Below are positions 44,055 to 51,788 of a DNA stretch of 64,000 bases, one piece after another. The notes under the pieces are model-generated. The model was not told the DNA's origin. It ran no database searches and saw nothing but the letters and a program-made list of their open reading frames with translations. Location of the stretch: the NCBI RefSeq assembly GCF_014202475.1, contig NZ_JACHGV010000006.1:310001-374000 (forward strand), written 5' to 3'. Position 1 is the stretch's first letter; each line of letters begins with the position of its first letter. The position numbers and the translations under genes are program-made. This DNA comes from Streptomyces paradoxus (GTDB lineage Bacteria; Actinomycetota; Actinomycetes; Streptomycetales; Streptomycetaceae).

Positions 44055-44885
44055 CTACACGGGTGGCCAGGGAATCGCCGGCCACTCACCGCTCGGTTCC
44101 GGGTGGGTCCCCGAGGCGAGCAGGGCGCCGACGCGGGCGCGGGTGGCGTCGATCTCGGCGCCGGTGATCAGCGGTTCGAGCCGCGCGGTGAGCGGCCCGC
44201 CCTCGTCCAGGCCCTTCCTGAGGCCTTCGAGGACGTCTGCGGCCTCCTGGGTGAGGGGCTCCCCCGCCCAGCCCCACAGCAGGGTCCGCAGCTTGTTCTC
44301 GGCGTTGAAGGTGACCCCGTGGTCGATGCCGTACAGCCGTCCCTCACCGGTGGGCAGCAGGTGACCGCCCTTGCGGTCGGCGTTGTTGATGACCGCGTCG
44401 AGGACCGCGAGCCGCCTCAGCCGTTCGTCGTCGGCGTGCACGAGCAGCGCGGTGCGCCCCTCTCCGACCTCGGCGAAGCCGACCGCCTTCCAGCCCGGCC
44501 CGGGTTCCTCGCCGTCGACCAGGGCGAGCAGTTCCGCCTCGGGCGTCACCTCGACCCACAGCTGGCACATGCCCTCGCCGTAGGGGCCGTCGCGCAGCAC
44601 GGTGGGCGGCACGAGACCCCAGCCGGTCGCCTCGGAGACCTCGTACGCGGCGACCTCGCGCTGGGCCAGCGTCCCGTCGGGGAAGTCCCACAGGGGCCGC
44701 TCCCCCGCGATCGGCTTGTAGATGCAGGCCGCGTCCTGGCCGTCGTAGGACACCGTGCAGTACAGGGCCGCGTTGGAGGCCTCACGGATGCGTCCGCGTA
44801 CGGTCAGTTCGCCCCGGGCGAGCAGCTCGGCGGCGTTCACCGGAGGTGTCACGCTCCGCGGCGGTATCCGTTCTGGCGCGGACAT
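44055..44885 (-). CDS. SCO1664-family protein (phosphatidylinositol-kinase-like fold)
   Basis: A 276-residue actinobacterial protein; the family is named after its S. coelicolor member SCO1664. Core motifs are LTVRGRIREASNAALYC, ACIYKPIAGERPLWDFPDG with the conserved Lys of the kinase-like fold, LAVLDAVINNADRKGGHLL and GIDHGVTFN, which match the HxxNxDR-like and DHG pieces of PI3/4-kinase-like enzymes. The ATG at 44885 has AAGGA five nt upstream and overlaps the DUF3090 gene by 37 bp; a GTG at 44852 overlapping the stop is an alternative. Its target is unknown. Confidence 0.88.
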   Translation of the reverse strand: MSAPERIPPRSVTPPVNAAELLARGELTVRGRIREASNAALYCTVSYDGQDAACIYKPIAGERPLWDFPDGTLAQREVAAYEVSEATGWGLVPPTVLRDGPYGEGMCQLWVEVTPEAELLALVDGEEPGPGWKAVGFAEVGEGRTALLVHADDERLRRLAVLDAVINNADRKGGHLLPTGEGRLYGIDHGVTFNAENKLRTLLWGWAGEPLTQEAADVLEGLRKGLDEGGPLTARLEPLITGAEIDATRARVGALLASGTHPEPSGEWPAIPWPPV

Positions 44886-45436
44886 ACGTGTCCTTCCGGG
44901 TCGAGCGGGAGGCTGCACAGCGGGCACGGCGGCCGCCCGGCGTTGACGACGTCGAGAGCGCGCTTGGCGAAGGCCCTGGCCTGCGCGCCGGTGAGCCGGA
45001 CCCGCAGCATCGGGGGCCCGTTCTCCTCGTCCTGGAGCAGCCGCTCCTCCGCCTCGGCGAGGTCCTCCTCGGATTCCGCGTCGAGCTCCACGAGTGCCTG
45101 CGCCTCGACGATCATGAGCTGCTCGTCGCCGTCCCAGGCGAGGGCCATGGTGCCGACCCGGAACTCCTCCTCGATGGGGGTGTCCAGCGGGGCGGTGTCG
45201 GTGTCCGAGGGGGCGACGGCGGGGACATGGGCGCTGCCGCCGCTACGGCGTACGACCTCGTCGAGCAGTTCGTCCATGCGCTCGGCGAGGGCGGCGACCT
45301 GGGTCTTCTCCAGGGCCACGCTGGTCACCCGGGAGCCGGCGGAGGCCTGGAGGAAGAACGAACGGCGCCCGGGCAGTCCGACCGTACCGGCCACGAAACG
45401 CTCCGGATGGTCGTAGAGGAACACCTGACGGGACAC
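44849..45436 (-). CDS. DUF3090 family protein
   Basis: A 195-residue protein of a family restricted to actinobacteria. The typical opening VSRQVFLYDHPERFVAGTVG starts at a GTG (45436). LPGRRSFFLQA follows, then an acidic central region and a C-terminal zinc-ribbon-like CPLCSLPLDPEGHVC. It overlaps the next gene by 37 bp, showing tight co-expression. In M. tuberculosis the orthologue (Rv2134c) is in the same order between a phosphatase and the SCO1664-type gene. Function unknown. Confidence 0.9.
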   Translation of the reverse strand: MSRQVFLYDHPERFVAGTVGLPGRRSFFLQASAGSRVTSVALEKTQVAALAERMDELLDEVVRRSGGSAHVPAVAPSDTDTAPLDTPIEEEFRVGTMALAWDGDEQLMIVEAQALVELDAESEEDLAEAEERLLQDEENGPPMLRVRLTGAQARAFAKRALDVVNAGRPPCPLCSLPLDPEGHVCPRQNGYRRGA

Positions 45437-45514
45437 GTCCTGTCTCCATTGGAATCGTGGGAACCGTGTGACCACGGCACTGCTGCGACCGCTTCACCCT
45501 ACTGCGGCGAACGA

Positions 45515-46201
45515 TCACGGTGCGCCCGCACCACCCCCGACTTCGGCCTCACCGGCCGGCGGCTCCTCACGCGGCACGAGGGACGTGAAGTCGCCGGTGT
45601 CGCCGAGGCGGACGAGGAACGGCCGCAGTCGTGTGTAGCGGATCGCGGTGATGGAACACGGTTCAACAGAAATCCGCTGGAAGAGGTCCAGGTGAAGTCC
45701 GAGTGCGTCCGCGATGAGCGACTTGATGATGTCGCCGTGCGAGCACATGAGGTAGACGGCGTCGGCGCCGTGGTCGCGCTCCACGCGCGCGTTCCACTCG
45801 CGTACGGCCTCGGCGGCGCGGGTCTGCATGGCCCGCATGGACTCCCCGCCGGGGAACGCCGCGGCGGAGGGGTGCGCCTGCACGACCTCCATGAGGGGCT
45901 CGTCCTTGAGTTCGGCGAGCTTGCGTCCGGACCAGTCGCCGTAGTGGCACTCGCCGATGCGCTCGTCGGTGTGCGGGCTCAGTTCCGGCCGGGCGTCGAG
46001 CAGCGGCCGGATCGTTTCCCGGCAACGCTGGAGCGGACTGGTGACGATTTCGGCGAGGGGCAGTTCGGCCAGCCGCCCGGGGAGCGCGGCGGCCTGTGCG
46101 GCGCCGCGCTCGTCGAGGGCGACACCGGGCGTCCAGCCGGCGAGGAGTCCCTCGGTGTTGGCGGTGGAGCGTCCGTGCCTGACCAGGATCAGCGTGGGCA
46201 T
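45515..46201 (-). CDS. histidine phosphatase family protein (MSMEG_4193 type)
   Basis: A 228-residue member of the phosphoglycerate-mutase-like fold. It begins MPTLILVRHGRSTAN with the catalytic RHG (His about 9). The second conserved region is TSPLQRCRETI, ERIGECHYGDWSGRKL holds the acid Glu, and CSHGDIIKSLIAD has the second catalytic His. It belongs to the conserved mshC-linked set. The substrate is unknown; it is more likely a phosphatase than a mutase. A longer upstream extension is not family-like, so the ATG at 46201 is used. It is divergent from corA with 61 bp between. Confidence 0.92.
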   Translation of the reverse strand: MPTLILVRHGRSTANTEGLLAGWTPGVALDERGAAQAAALPGRLAELPLAEIVTSPLQRCRETIRPLLDARPELSPHTDERIGECHYGDWSGRKLAELKDEPLMEVVQAHPSAAAFPGGESMRAMQTRAAEAVREWNARVERDHGADAVYLMCSHGDIIKSLIADALGLHLDLFQRISVEPCSITAIRYTRLRPFLVRLGDTGDFTSLVPREEPPAGEAEVGGGAGAP

Positions 46202-46262
46202 GCGCTCCAGCGTAGGCGCACGCGCGCGTGCGGTGTCGTTCGAGTGACGGGAGACTCGCTTC

Positions 46263-47258
46263 GTGATCGTCGACTGTGCCATCTACCGCGAAGGACAGCG
46301 GACGGAAGGGCCCGAGGACCTCTCCGACGCCCTGGGCGAGGCCCGCACGGCGGGCGGGTTCGTGTGGATCGGGCTGCACGAGCCGACGGAGGAGGAGTTC
46401 GACCATGTGACCCGGGAGTTCGCGCTGCACCCGCTGGCCGTCGAGGACGCCCTGAAGGCGCACCAGCGGCCCAAGCTGGAGGTGTACGACGACTCGCTCT
46501 TCGTGGTGCTCAAGCCGGTGGCGTACGAGCCGCAGAGCGACACCGTCTCCTCCGGCGAGATCATGATCTTCCTGGGCGACTCGTTCGTGGTGACCGTCCG
46601 GCACGGCGAGGGCTCCCCGCTCAAGGCCGTGCGCCGGCGGCTGGAGCAGGAGCCGGAGCTGCTGGGCAAAGGCCCCACGTCCGTGCTGTACGCGGTCGCC
46701 GACGCCACCGTCGACCACTACCTGGACGTGGCGACCGAGTTGCAGACCGACCTGGAGGGTCTGGAGGCGGAGGTGTTCTCGCCGGACGGCGGGGGGTCAC
46801 GGAACACGGCGTCCCGGATCTACGACTTCAAGCGGCAGGTCCTGGAGTTCCGGCGGGCGACCGGGCCGCTGGCCCCGCCGATGAGCCGGCTGGCGGGCAC
46901 GGCGTCGGCCGGCGTGGCCGTGCCGTTCGTGGACGACCGGGCCAGGCCGTTCTTCCGTGACGTCAACGACCACCTCACGCGCGTGAACGAGTCCGTGGAG
47001 AACCTGGACCGGCTGGTGTCGGACATCCTCTCGGCTCATCTGGCGCAGATGAGCGTCCGGCAGAACGACGACATGCGCAAGATCTCCGCGTGGGCGGCCA
47101 TGGCCGCGATCCCCACGATGCTGGCGGGGATCTACGGCATGAACTTCGAGCACATGCCAGAGCTGCGCTGGGTCTGGTCCTATCCGGCACTGCTCGTTCT
47201 GATGGCCGTCCTGGAGGTGATGGTCTTCCGGCTGTTCAAGCGCCGCGGGTGGCTGTAG
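46263..47258 (+). CDS. corA: CorA-family magnesium/cobalt transporter
   Basis: A 331-residue divalent-cation channel. The N-terminal cytoplasmic domain (EFALHPLAVEDALKAHQRPKL) and long helices precede two C-terminal transmembrane segments. The first ends with the selectivity signature YGMNFEHMPE (GMN at about 293) and the second is followed by the basic tail FKRRGWL. It starts at a GTG (46263). Divergent from the phosphatase gene and convergent with the ferritin-like gene (10 bp apart). Confidence 0.95.
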   Translation: MIVDCAIYREGQRTEGPEDLSDALGEARTAGGFVWIGLHEPTEEEFDHVTREFALHPLAVEDALKAHQRPKLEVYDDSLFVVLKPVAYEPQSDTVSSGEIMIFLGDSFVVTVRHGEGSPLKAVRRRLEQEPELLGKGPTSVLYAVADATVDHYLDVATELQTDLEGLEAEVFSPDGGGSRNTASRIYDFKRQVLEFRRATGPLAPPMSRLAGTASAGVAVPFVDDRARPFFRDVNDHLTRVNESVENLDRLVSDILSAHLAQMSVRQNDDMRKISAWAAMAAIPTMLAGIYGMNFEHMPELRWVWSYPALLVLMAVLEVMVFRLFKRRGWL

Positions 47259-47268
47259 CCGGGCCGGT

Positions 47269-48057
47269 TCAGGCGAACTCGGGTTCCGGAGAGGCGGGGC
47301 CACCGAGGGCGTTGCGGCGCTCGGGCGTCGTCAGCGACACCATCCGGCGCCAGCCGCCGAGACGTTCGTAGGCGTACACCGCGTGGATGCCCGCCACGAG
47401 CACCGCCGACTTGGCCTTGGACCAGCCGAGGATGCGGCCCATGTGCGCCATCACGGCGAGGCTGACGTCGCGGTAGATCCGGATCTCCGCGAGCGCGCAC
47501 TCGCGCAGGGTGCGCTGGATGGCCCGGCCGTGGCCCGCGTAGGCGAAGCGCAGCAGTTCCTCGTGGCAGTAGGCGAGGTGGTTGTCCTCGTCGTTGGAGA
47601 TCTGCTTGACCGCGCGGCCGATGTCGGGGTGGTCGGCGAAGTGCTTGCGGAGCAGGTCCATCTGCTCGGAGGCGCGCTGCTCGGTGACCCGGCTGTGCGA
47701 GAGGTAGGTGACGACGTCCTGGACCGTGAGCCGCTCATCGCGGTTCAGCCGGGCGTGGGCGAGGCCGATGCCGTGCTTCTCCAGGAGCATGGTGTAGTCG
47801 GTCTCGGGCGGGACCGGGACGGGGTCGAGGCCGCGCTTCTTCAGCAGGGCGTTGAAGATCCGGCCGTGCTTGTCCTCGTCGGCGCCGTGCCGGCTGATCT
47901 TGGGGGCGAGTTCACGCTCCGCATGGGGCACGAGTGCGGCGATGCGGGCGTTCTCCCAGCCGCCCTGGGTCTCGCCGCTCGCGGCGATGGAGCAGAACAG
48001 GGCGAAGGACTCGTCGTTGTCGAGGATCTCCTGGAACAGGCTCTTGGCCGAAAGCAT
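47269..48057 (-). CDS. ferritin-like di-iron protein
   Basis: A 262-residue all-helical protein. Two repeated di-iron motifs are visible, EDKHGRIF and EDNHLAYCHEELLRF, with further Glu residues in HAERELAPK and ECALAEIRIY, consistent with a ferritin-like four-helix bundle carrying E-x2-H ligands. Members of this superfamily include oxygenases and tRNA hydroxylases; which one this is cannot be said. The C-terminal part has a hydrophobic stretch (AKSAVLVAGIHAVYAYERL). The ATG at 48057 follows GGGAGAGGTG. It converges on corA; upstream is the LLM gene. Confidence 0.85.
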   Translation of the reverse strand: MLSAKSLFQEILDNDESFALFCSIAASGETQGGWENARIAALVPHAERELAPKISRHGADEDKHGRIFNALLKKRGLDPVPVPPETDYTMLLEKHGIGLAHARLNRDERLTVQDVVTYLSHSRVTEQRASEQMDLLRKHFADHPDIGRAVKQISNDEDNHLAYCHEELLRFAYAGHGRAIQRTLRECALAEIRIYRDVSLAVMAHMGRILGWSKAKSAVLVAGIHAVYAYERLGGWRRMVSLTTPERRNALGGPASPEPEFA

Positions 48058-48260
48058 CGTGGGCACCTCTCCCGCGCGCGTGGGCGTTCTGCGGCGTTCC
48101 GCAGGTTTCCGCGAAGAACGAGTCAAGTGCGGGGTGGAAGGCACTGCAACAGGTGTGAGGGGCAACTCCGCCGAATGGGGGATGCGGGGGCAGGCGTGCC
48201 GGGCCCGGCGAGGGCGCGCCGCCGTAACCGGAGGCGGCCCGGCGCGTTGTTCTGCGTGAC

Positions 48261-48299
48261 GGCCGTGGCGGGGAAGACCCCCGAGCCCCCACCACGGCC
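48261..48299 (-). terminator. hairpin downstream of the LLM oxidoreductase
   Basis: GGCCGTGG (48261-48268) pairs with CCACGGCC (48292-48299), and a GGGG/CCCC stem can form inside. It begins 24 bp beyond the stop at 48324. The rest of the 266-bp gap (48058-48323) holds the ferritin-like gene's ribosome-binding site and presumably its promoter. Confidence 0.6.
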
Positions 48300-48323
48300 G
48301 CTGAAAAAGCTCCTGCCTGACCC

Positions 48324-49379
48324 CTAGGCGAGTCCGGCCCGCTCCAGGGCCTCCGTGCCGGCCCTCAGGGACGCGAGCCGCTCGTCGAGCGTGAAGCCCG
48401 CCGGCGCGAGGGACAGGGTGGTGACCCCGGCCGCGGCGTAGGCCTTCATCCGGTCCGCGATCCGGTCCACGGAACCGAGCAGGGTCGTCTTGTCGATCAG
48501 GTCGTGCGGCACGGCGGCCGCGGCGCCCTGCTTGTCGCCGGAGAGGTACTTGCCCTGGATCTCGGCGGCTTCCCGCTCGTAGCCCATGCGCTGGGCGAGC
48601 TGGTTGTAGAAGTTCTGCTTGGGGCTGCCCATGCCGCCGACGTACAGCGCGGTGTAGGGGCGGAAGGTGTCGGCCAGCGTGGCCACGTCCTTGTCGTCGC
48701 CGACGGCGAGCGGCAGGGTCGGGCAGACGTCGAACCCGTCGAGGGTCTTGCCGGCCTTCTCGCGCCCGGCGCGCAGGTGCTTGATCGTGGTGTCCTCCAG
48801 GTGCTCGGCGGACGGGAAGATCAGCAGGGCGCCGTCGGCGATCTCGCCGGTCTGTTCGAGGTTCTTCGGGCCGATCGCGGCGATGTACAGCGGGATGTGC
48901 TCGCGCTGCGGGTGCACGGTCAGCTTGATCGGCTTGCCGGGGCCGCCGGGCAGGGGCAGCGTCCAGTGCCGGCCCTCGTACGACAGGCGCTCGCGGGTCA
49001 TGGCCTTGCGGACGATCTCGACGTACTCGCGCGTGCGTGCCAGCGGCTTGTCGAACTTGACGCCGTACCACCCCTCGGAGACCTGCGGGCCGGAGACGCC
49101 GAGGCCGAGGCGGAAGCGGCCGCCGGAGAGGGAGTCGAGGGTGGCGGCGGTCATGGCCGTCATCGCGGGCTGGCGGGCGGGGATCTGGAAGATGGCGGAG
49201 CCGACGTCGATGCGCTCGGTCTGGGCGGCGACCCAGCTCAGTACGGTGGCGGCGTCGGAGCCGTAGGCCTCGGCGGCCCAGCAGACGGCGTATCCGAGGC
49301 GGTCGGCCTCCTGGGCGACGGCCAGATTGTCCGCGTCCATTCCGGCACCCCAGTAGCCGAGGTTGATACCGAGCTGCAT
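48324..49379 (-). CDS. F420-dependent LLM-class oxidoreductase
   Basis: A 351-residue luciferase-like TIM-barrel protein. The N-terminus MQLGINLGYWGAGM, then SDAATVLSWVAAQTERIDVGSAIFQIPARQPAMTA with a conserved non-prolyl cis peptide region, and RFRLGLGVSGPQV are typical of the F420-dependent subfamily. It should transfer hydride between coenzyme F420 and an unknown organic substrate. The start at 49379 is the only one that keeps the first beta strand. It stands alone on the minus strand, divergent from the pectate lyase. Confidence 0.92.
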   Translation of the reverse strand: MQLGINLGYWGAGMDADNLAVAQEADRLGYAVCWAAEAYGSDAATVLSWVAAQTERIDVGSAIFQIPARQPAMTAMTAATLDSLSGGRFRLGLGVSGPQVSEGWYGVKFDKPLARTREYVEIVRKAMTRERLSYEGRHWTLPLPGGPGKPIKLTVHPQREHIPLYIAAIGPKNLEQTGEIADGALLIFPSAEHLEDTTIKHLRAGREKAGKTLDGFDVCPTLPLAVGDDKDVATLADTFRPYTALYVGGMGSPKQNFYNQLAQRMGYEREAAEIQGKYLSGDKQGAAAAVPHDLIDKTTLLGSVDRIADRMKAYAAAGVTTLSLAPAGFTLDERLASLRAGTEALERAGLA

Positions 49380-49505
49380 GCCGCATCCCCTTACTGATCA
49401 GTAACGTGCCTGGTGCGGAGACCTTAGCGCGGGGACCGGGGCGAGGTACACGGCCGCGACCGGCCTGTCGTTTAGATGCATGAACAGGAATCATGGACAC
49501 GACCA

Positions 49506-49534
49506 TTGACGCGTCCACGGCAAGTACCTACCTT
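49506..49534 (+). promoter_or_regulatory. predicted promoter of the pectate lyase gene
   Basis: TTGACG (49506-49511) and TACCTT (49529-49534) are separated by 17 bp, close to the consensus of the vegetative sigma factor. The expected start of transcription falls near 49541, inside the operator at 49539-49554. Confidence 0.6.
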
Positions 49535-49538
49535 CATC

Positions 49539-49554
49539 TGGAAAGCGCTTTCCA
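49539..49554 (+). promoter_or_regulatory. perfect LacI-type operator before the pectate lyase gene
   Basis: TGGAAAGCGCTTTCCA is a perfect 16-bp palindrome with the central GCGC/CG step typical of LacI-family operators. It overlaps the predicted transcription start and lies 35 bp before the ATG. Repression that is lifted by pectin breakdown products is the likely logic. The repressor gene is not adjacent. Confidence 0.75.
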
Positions 49555-49589
49555 TCACCCGTCTTCCGCAACCGAACGGAGAGGCAAGG

Positions 49590-50693
49590 ATGAAGCGAGC
49601 ACTCCCCCCGAGACTTCGCGCGGCCCTGGCCACGATGCTCCTCGCCGCAGGGACCGGCATGCTCGTGTCGGTGCCCGACGCCTCGGCGGCGACCGGCAAC
49701 GCCACCGGCTACGCGACCCAGAACGGCGGGACCACCGGCGGCGCCGGTGGTCAGACGGTCCGGGCGACGACGGGGACGGCGATCCATCAGGCCCTCTGCG
49801 GCCGGGCGAGCACCAGCACCCCGATCACCATCGAGGTCACCGGGACCGTCAACCACGCGAACACCAAGAAGGTCTCCGGCGCCGGCTGCGACACCGCCGA
49901 CGGCGTGATCGAGCTCAAGAAGGTCACCAACGTGACGCTCGTCGGGGTCGGCAGCGGCGCCGTCTTCGACCACGTGGGCATCCACATCCGCGAATCGAAG
50001 AACATCATCGTCCAGAACGTGACCGTCCGGAACGTCAAGAAGTCGGGCTCCCCCACATCCAACGGCGGGGACGCCATCGGCATCGAGCGCAACGTTCGCA
50101 ACGTCTGGATCGACCACACCACCCTGGAGGCGTCGGGCGGCGAACCGGAGGGCTTCGACGGCCTGTTCGATCTCAAGGACAACACCCAGTACGTCACCCT
50201 GTCCTACAGCGTTCTGCGCAACTCCGGCCGGGGCGGCCTGGTCGGCAACAGCGAGAGCGACCGGTCGAACGGCTACATCACGTACCACCACAACCGCTAC
50301 GAGAACATCGACTCCCGCGCCCCGCTGCTGCGCGGCGGCATCGCGCACCTGTACAACAACCACTACGTGCGCCTCAACGACTCCGGCATCAACTCCCGGG
50401 CCGGGGCCCGCGCCAAGGTGGACAACAACTACTTCGAGGACTCCAAGGACGTCCTGGGCACCTTCTACACCGACCAGGCCGGTTACTGGCAGGTCGGCGG
50501 CAACATCTTCGACAACGTCACCTGGTCCGCCCCGGGCAGCGAGAACCGCCCGGCCGGCCCCGACCCGAAATCGAACACCACCGTCGCCATCCCCTACTCC
50601 CACGCTCTCGACGCGGCAAGCTGCGTGCCGTCCGTCGTGAGCCGGACGGCGGGCGCGAACAAGGGGCTCCAGGTGTCGGACGGCAGGTGCTGA
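49590..50693 (+). CDS. secreted pectate lyase (polysaccharide lyase family 1)
   Basis: Cleaves polygalacturonate by beta-elimination outside the cell. From the ATG at 49590 it has 367 residues. The signal peptide (about 1-34) starts MKRALPPRLRAALATM with a basic start and ends near DASAA. The mature protein begins GYATQNGGTTGGAGG, usual in family 1. The parallel beta-helix carries NVWIDHTTLEAS, DGLFDLKDNTQYVTLSYS with the calcium-site Asp, the catalytic-region GYITYHHNRYENIDSRAPLLRGG (Arg near RAPLLR), and HLYNNHY. Controlled by the LacI-type operator at 49539-49554. Confidence 0.95.
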   Translation: MKRALPPRLRAALATMLLAAGTGMLVSVPDASAATGNATGYATQNGGTTGGAGGQTVRATTGTAIHQALCGRASTSTPITIEVTGTVNHANTKKVSGAGCDTADGVIELKKVTNVTLVGVGSGAVFDHVGIHIRESKNIIVQNVTVRNVKKSGSPTSNGGDAIGIERNVRNVWIDHTTLEASGGEPEGFDGLFDLKDNTQYVTLSYSVLRNSGRGGLVGNSESDRSNGYITYHHNRYENIDSRAPLLRGGIAHLYNNHYVRLNDSGINSRAGARAKVDNNYFEDSKDVLGTFYTDQAGYWQVGGNIFDNVTWSAPGSENRPAGPDPKSNTTVAIPYSHALDAASCVPSVVSRTAGANKGLQVSDGRC

Positions 50694-50801
50694 CCGAGGA
50701 CGACGGGCCGCGGCCGGCCCGGGCAACGGACCGGCCGCGCCCGGAAATCCGTCGTCCACAGGCACCCACAGCGCAGGTTCTGGCCAGTAATCTCGGCGTT
50801 C

Positions 50802-51788
50802 ATGGAGCAGAGGCATCTCGGCCGCACCGGCCTTCGTGTGTCCCGGATCGGGCTCGGCACCCTGACCTGGGGGCGGGGCACCGACGAGCACGACGCCGCG
50901 GACCTGATGAAGACGTTCTGGGAAGCGGGCGGGACCCTCGTCGACACCGCGGACGTGTACGGCGACGGTGAGGCCGAGTACCTGCTCGGCAGGCTCATGG
51001 ACGGCCTGGTGCCCCGCCGTGACCTGGTCATCTCGACCAAGGCCGGCAGTGTGCCGGACCCCGAGCGCCGCTTCGACGGCTCCCGCGGCCATCTGCTCTC
51101 CGCACTGGACGGTTCGCTCGCCCGGCTCGGCACCGACTACGTCGACCTGTGGAATGTGCACGCGTTCGACCCGGACACCCCGCTGGAGGAGACCCTCCAG
51201 GCTCTCGACCTCGCGGTCTCCAGCGGGCGGGCCCGCTACGCCGCCGTCTCCAACTTCTGCGGCTGGCAGCTGGCCGGCGCCGCGACCTGGCAGCTGGCCG
51301 CCCCCGGAACCCGGACCCGGCTGGCCGGTACGCAGCTGGAGTACTCCCTGCTGCAACGCGGTGTCGAGCGCGAGGTGCTGCCGGCCGCGATCCATCTGGG
51401 CATAGGCCTGCTCCCGTCCTCGCCGCTCGGGCGCGGGGTGCTGACGGGCAAGTACCGCGGCGACACGATGCCGCCGGACTCTCGCGGCGCCTCGGAGCAC
51501 CTCGCGCCGTTCGTGGCGCCGTACCTCGACGACACGGCGAGCCGCATCGTGGACGCCGTGGCGACCGCGGCCGACGGGCTCGCGGTGACGCCGCTCCAGG
51601 TGGCCCTGGCGTGGGTCCGCGACCGGCCCGGGGTGGCCGCGCCGATCGTCGGCGCGCGCAACGCGCAGCAGCTCACGGCGGCGTTGTCAGTGGAGACCCT
51701 TAGTCTTCCTGACGAGATCTGCCGGGCGCTCGACGATGTGTCGGCGCCGGTGCACCGCTATCCCGATCACGACTGGAGCACGCTGTGA
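50802..51788 (+). CDS. aldo/keto reductase
   Basis: A 328-residue NADPH-dependent reductase of the TIM-barrel aldo/keto reductase family. It opens MEQRHLGRTGLRVSRIGLGTLTWG. The active-site residues are present: Asp and Tyr in DTADVYGDGEAEYLLG (Asp and Tyr 4-5 residues apart), Lys in ISTKAG, and His in DLWNVHAFDPDTP. The cofactor-binding GARNAQQL end is visible. Its stop overlaps the start of the RecD-like gene by GTGA, so the two are translationally coupled. The substrate is unknown. Confidence 0.93.
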   Translation: MEQRHLGRTGLRVSRIGLGTLTWGRGTDEHDAADLMKTFWEAGGTLVDTADVYGDGEAEYLLGRLMDGLVPRRDLVISTKAGSVPDPERRFDGSRGHLLSALDGSLARLGTDYVDLWNVHAFDPDTPLEETLQALDLAVSSGRARYAAVSNFCGWQLAGAATWQLAAPGTRTRLAGTQLEYSLLQRGVEREVLPAAIHLGIGLLPSSPLGRGVLTGKYRGDTMPPDSRGASEHLAPFVAPYLDDTASRIVDAVATAADGLAVTPLQVALAWVRDRPGVAAPIVGARNAQQLTAALSVETLSLPDEICRALDDVSAPVHRYPDHDWSTL

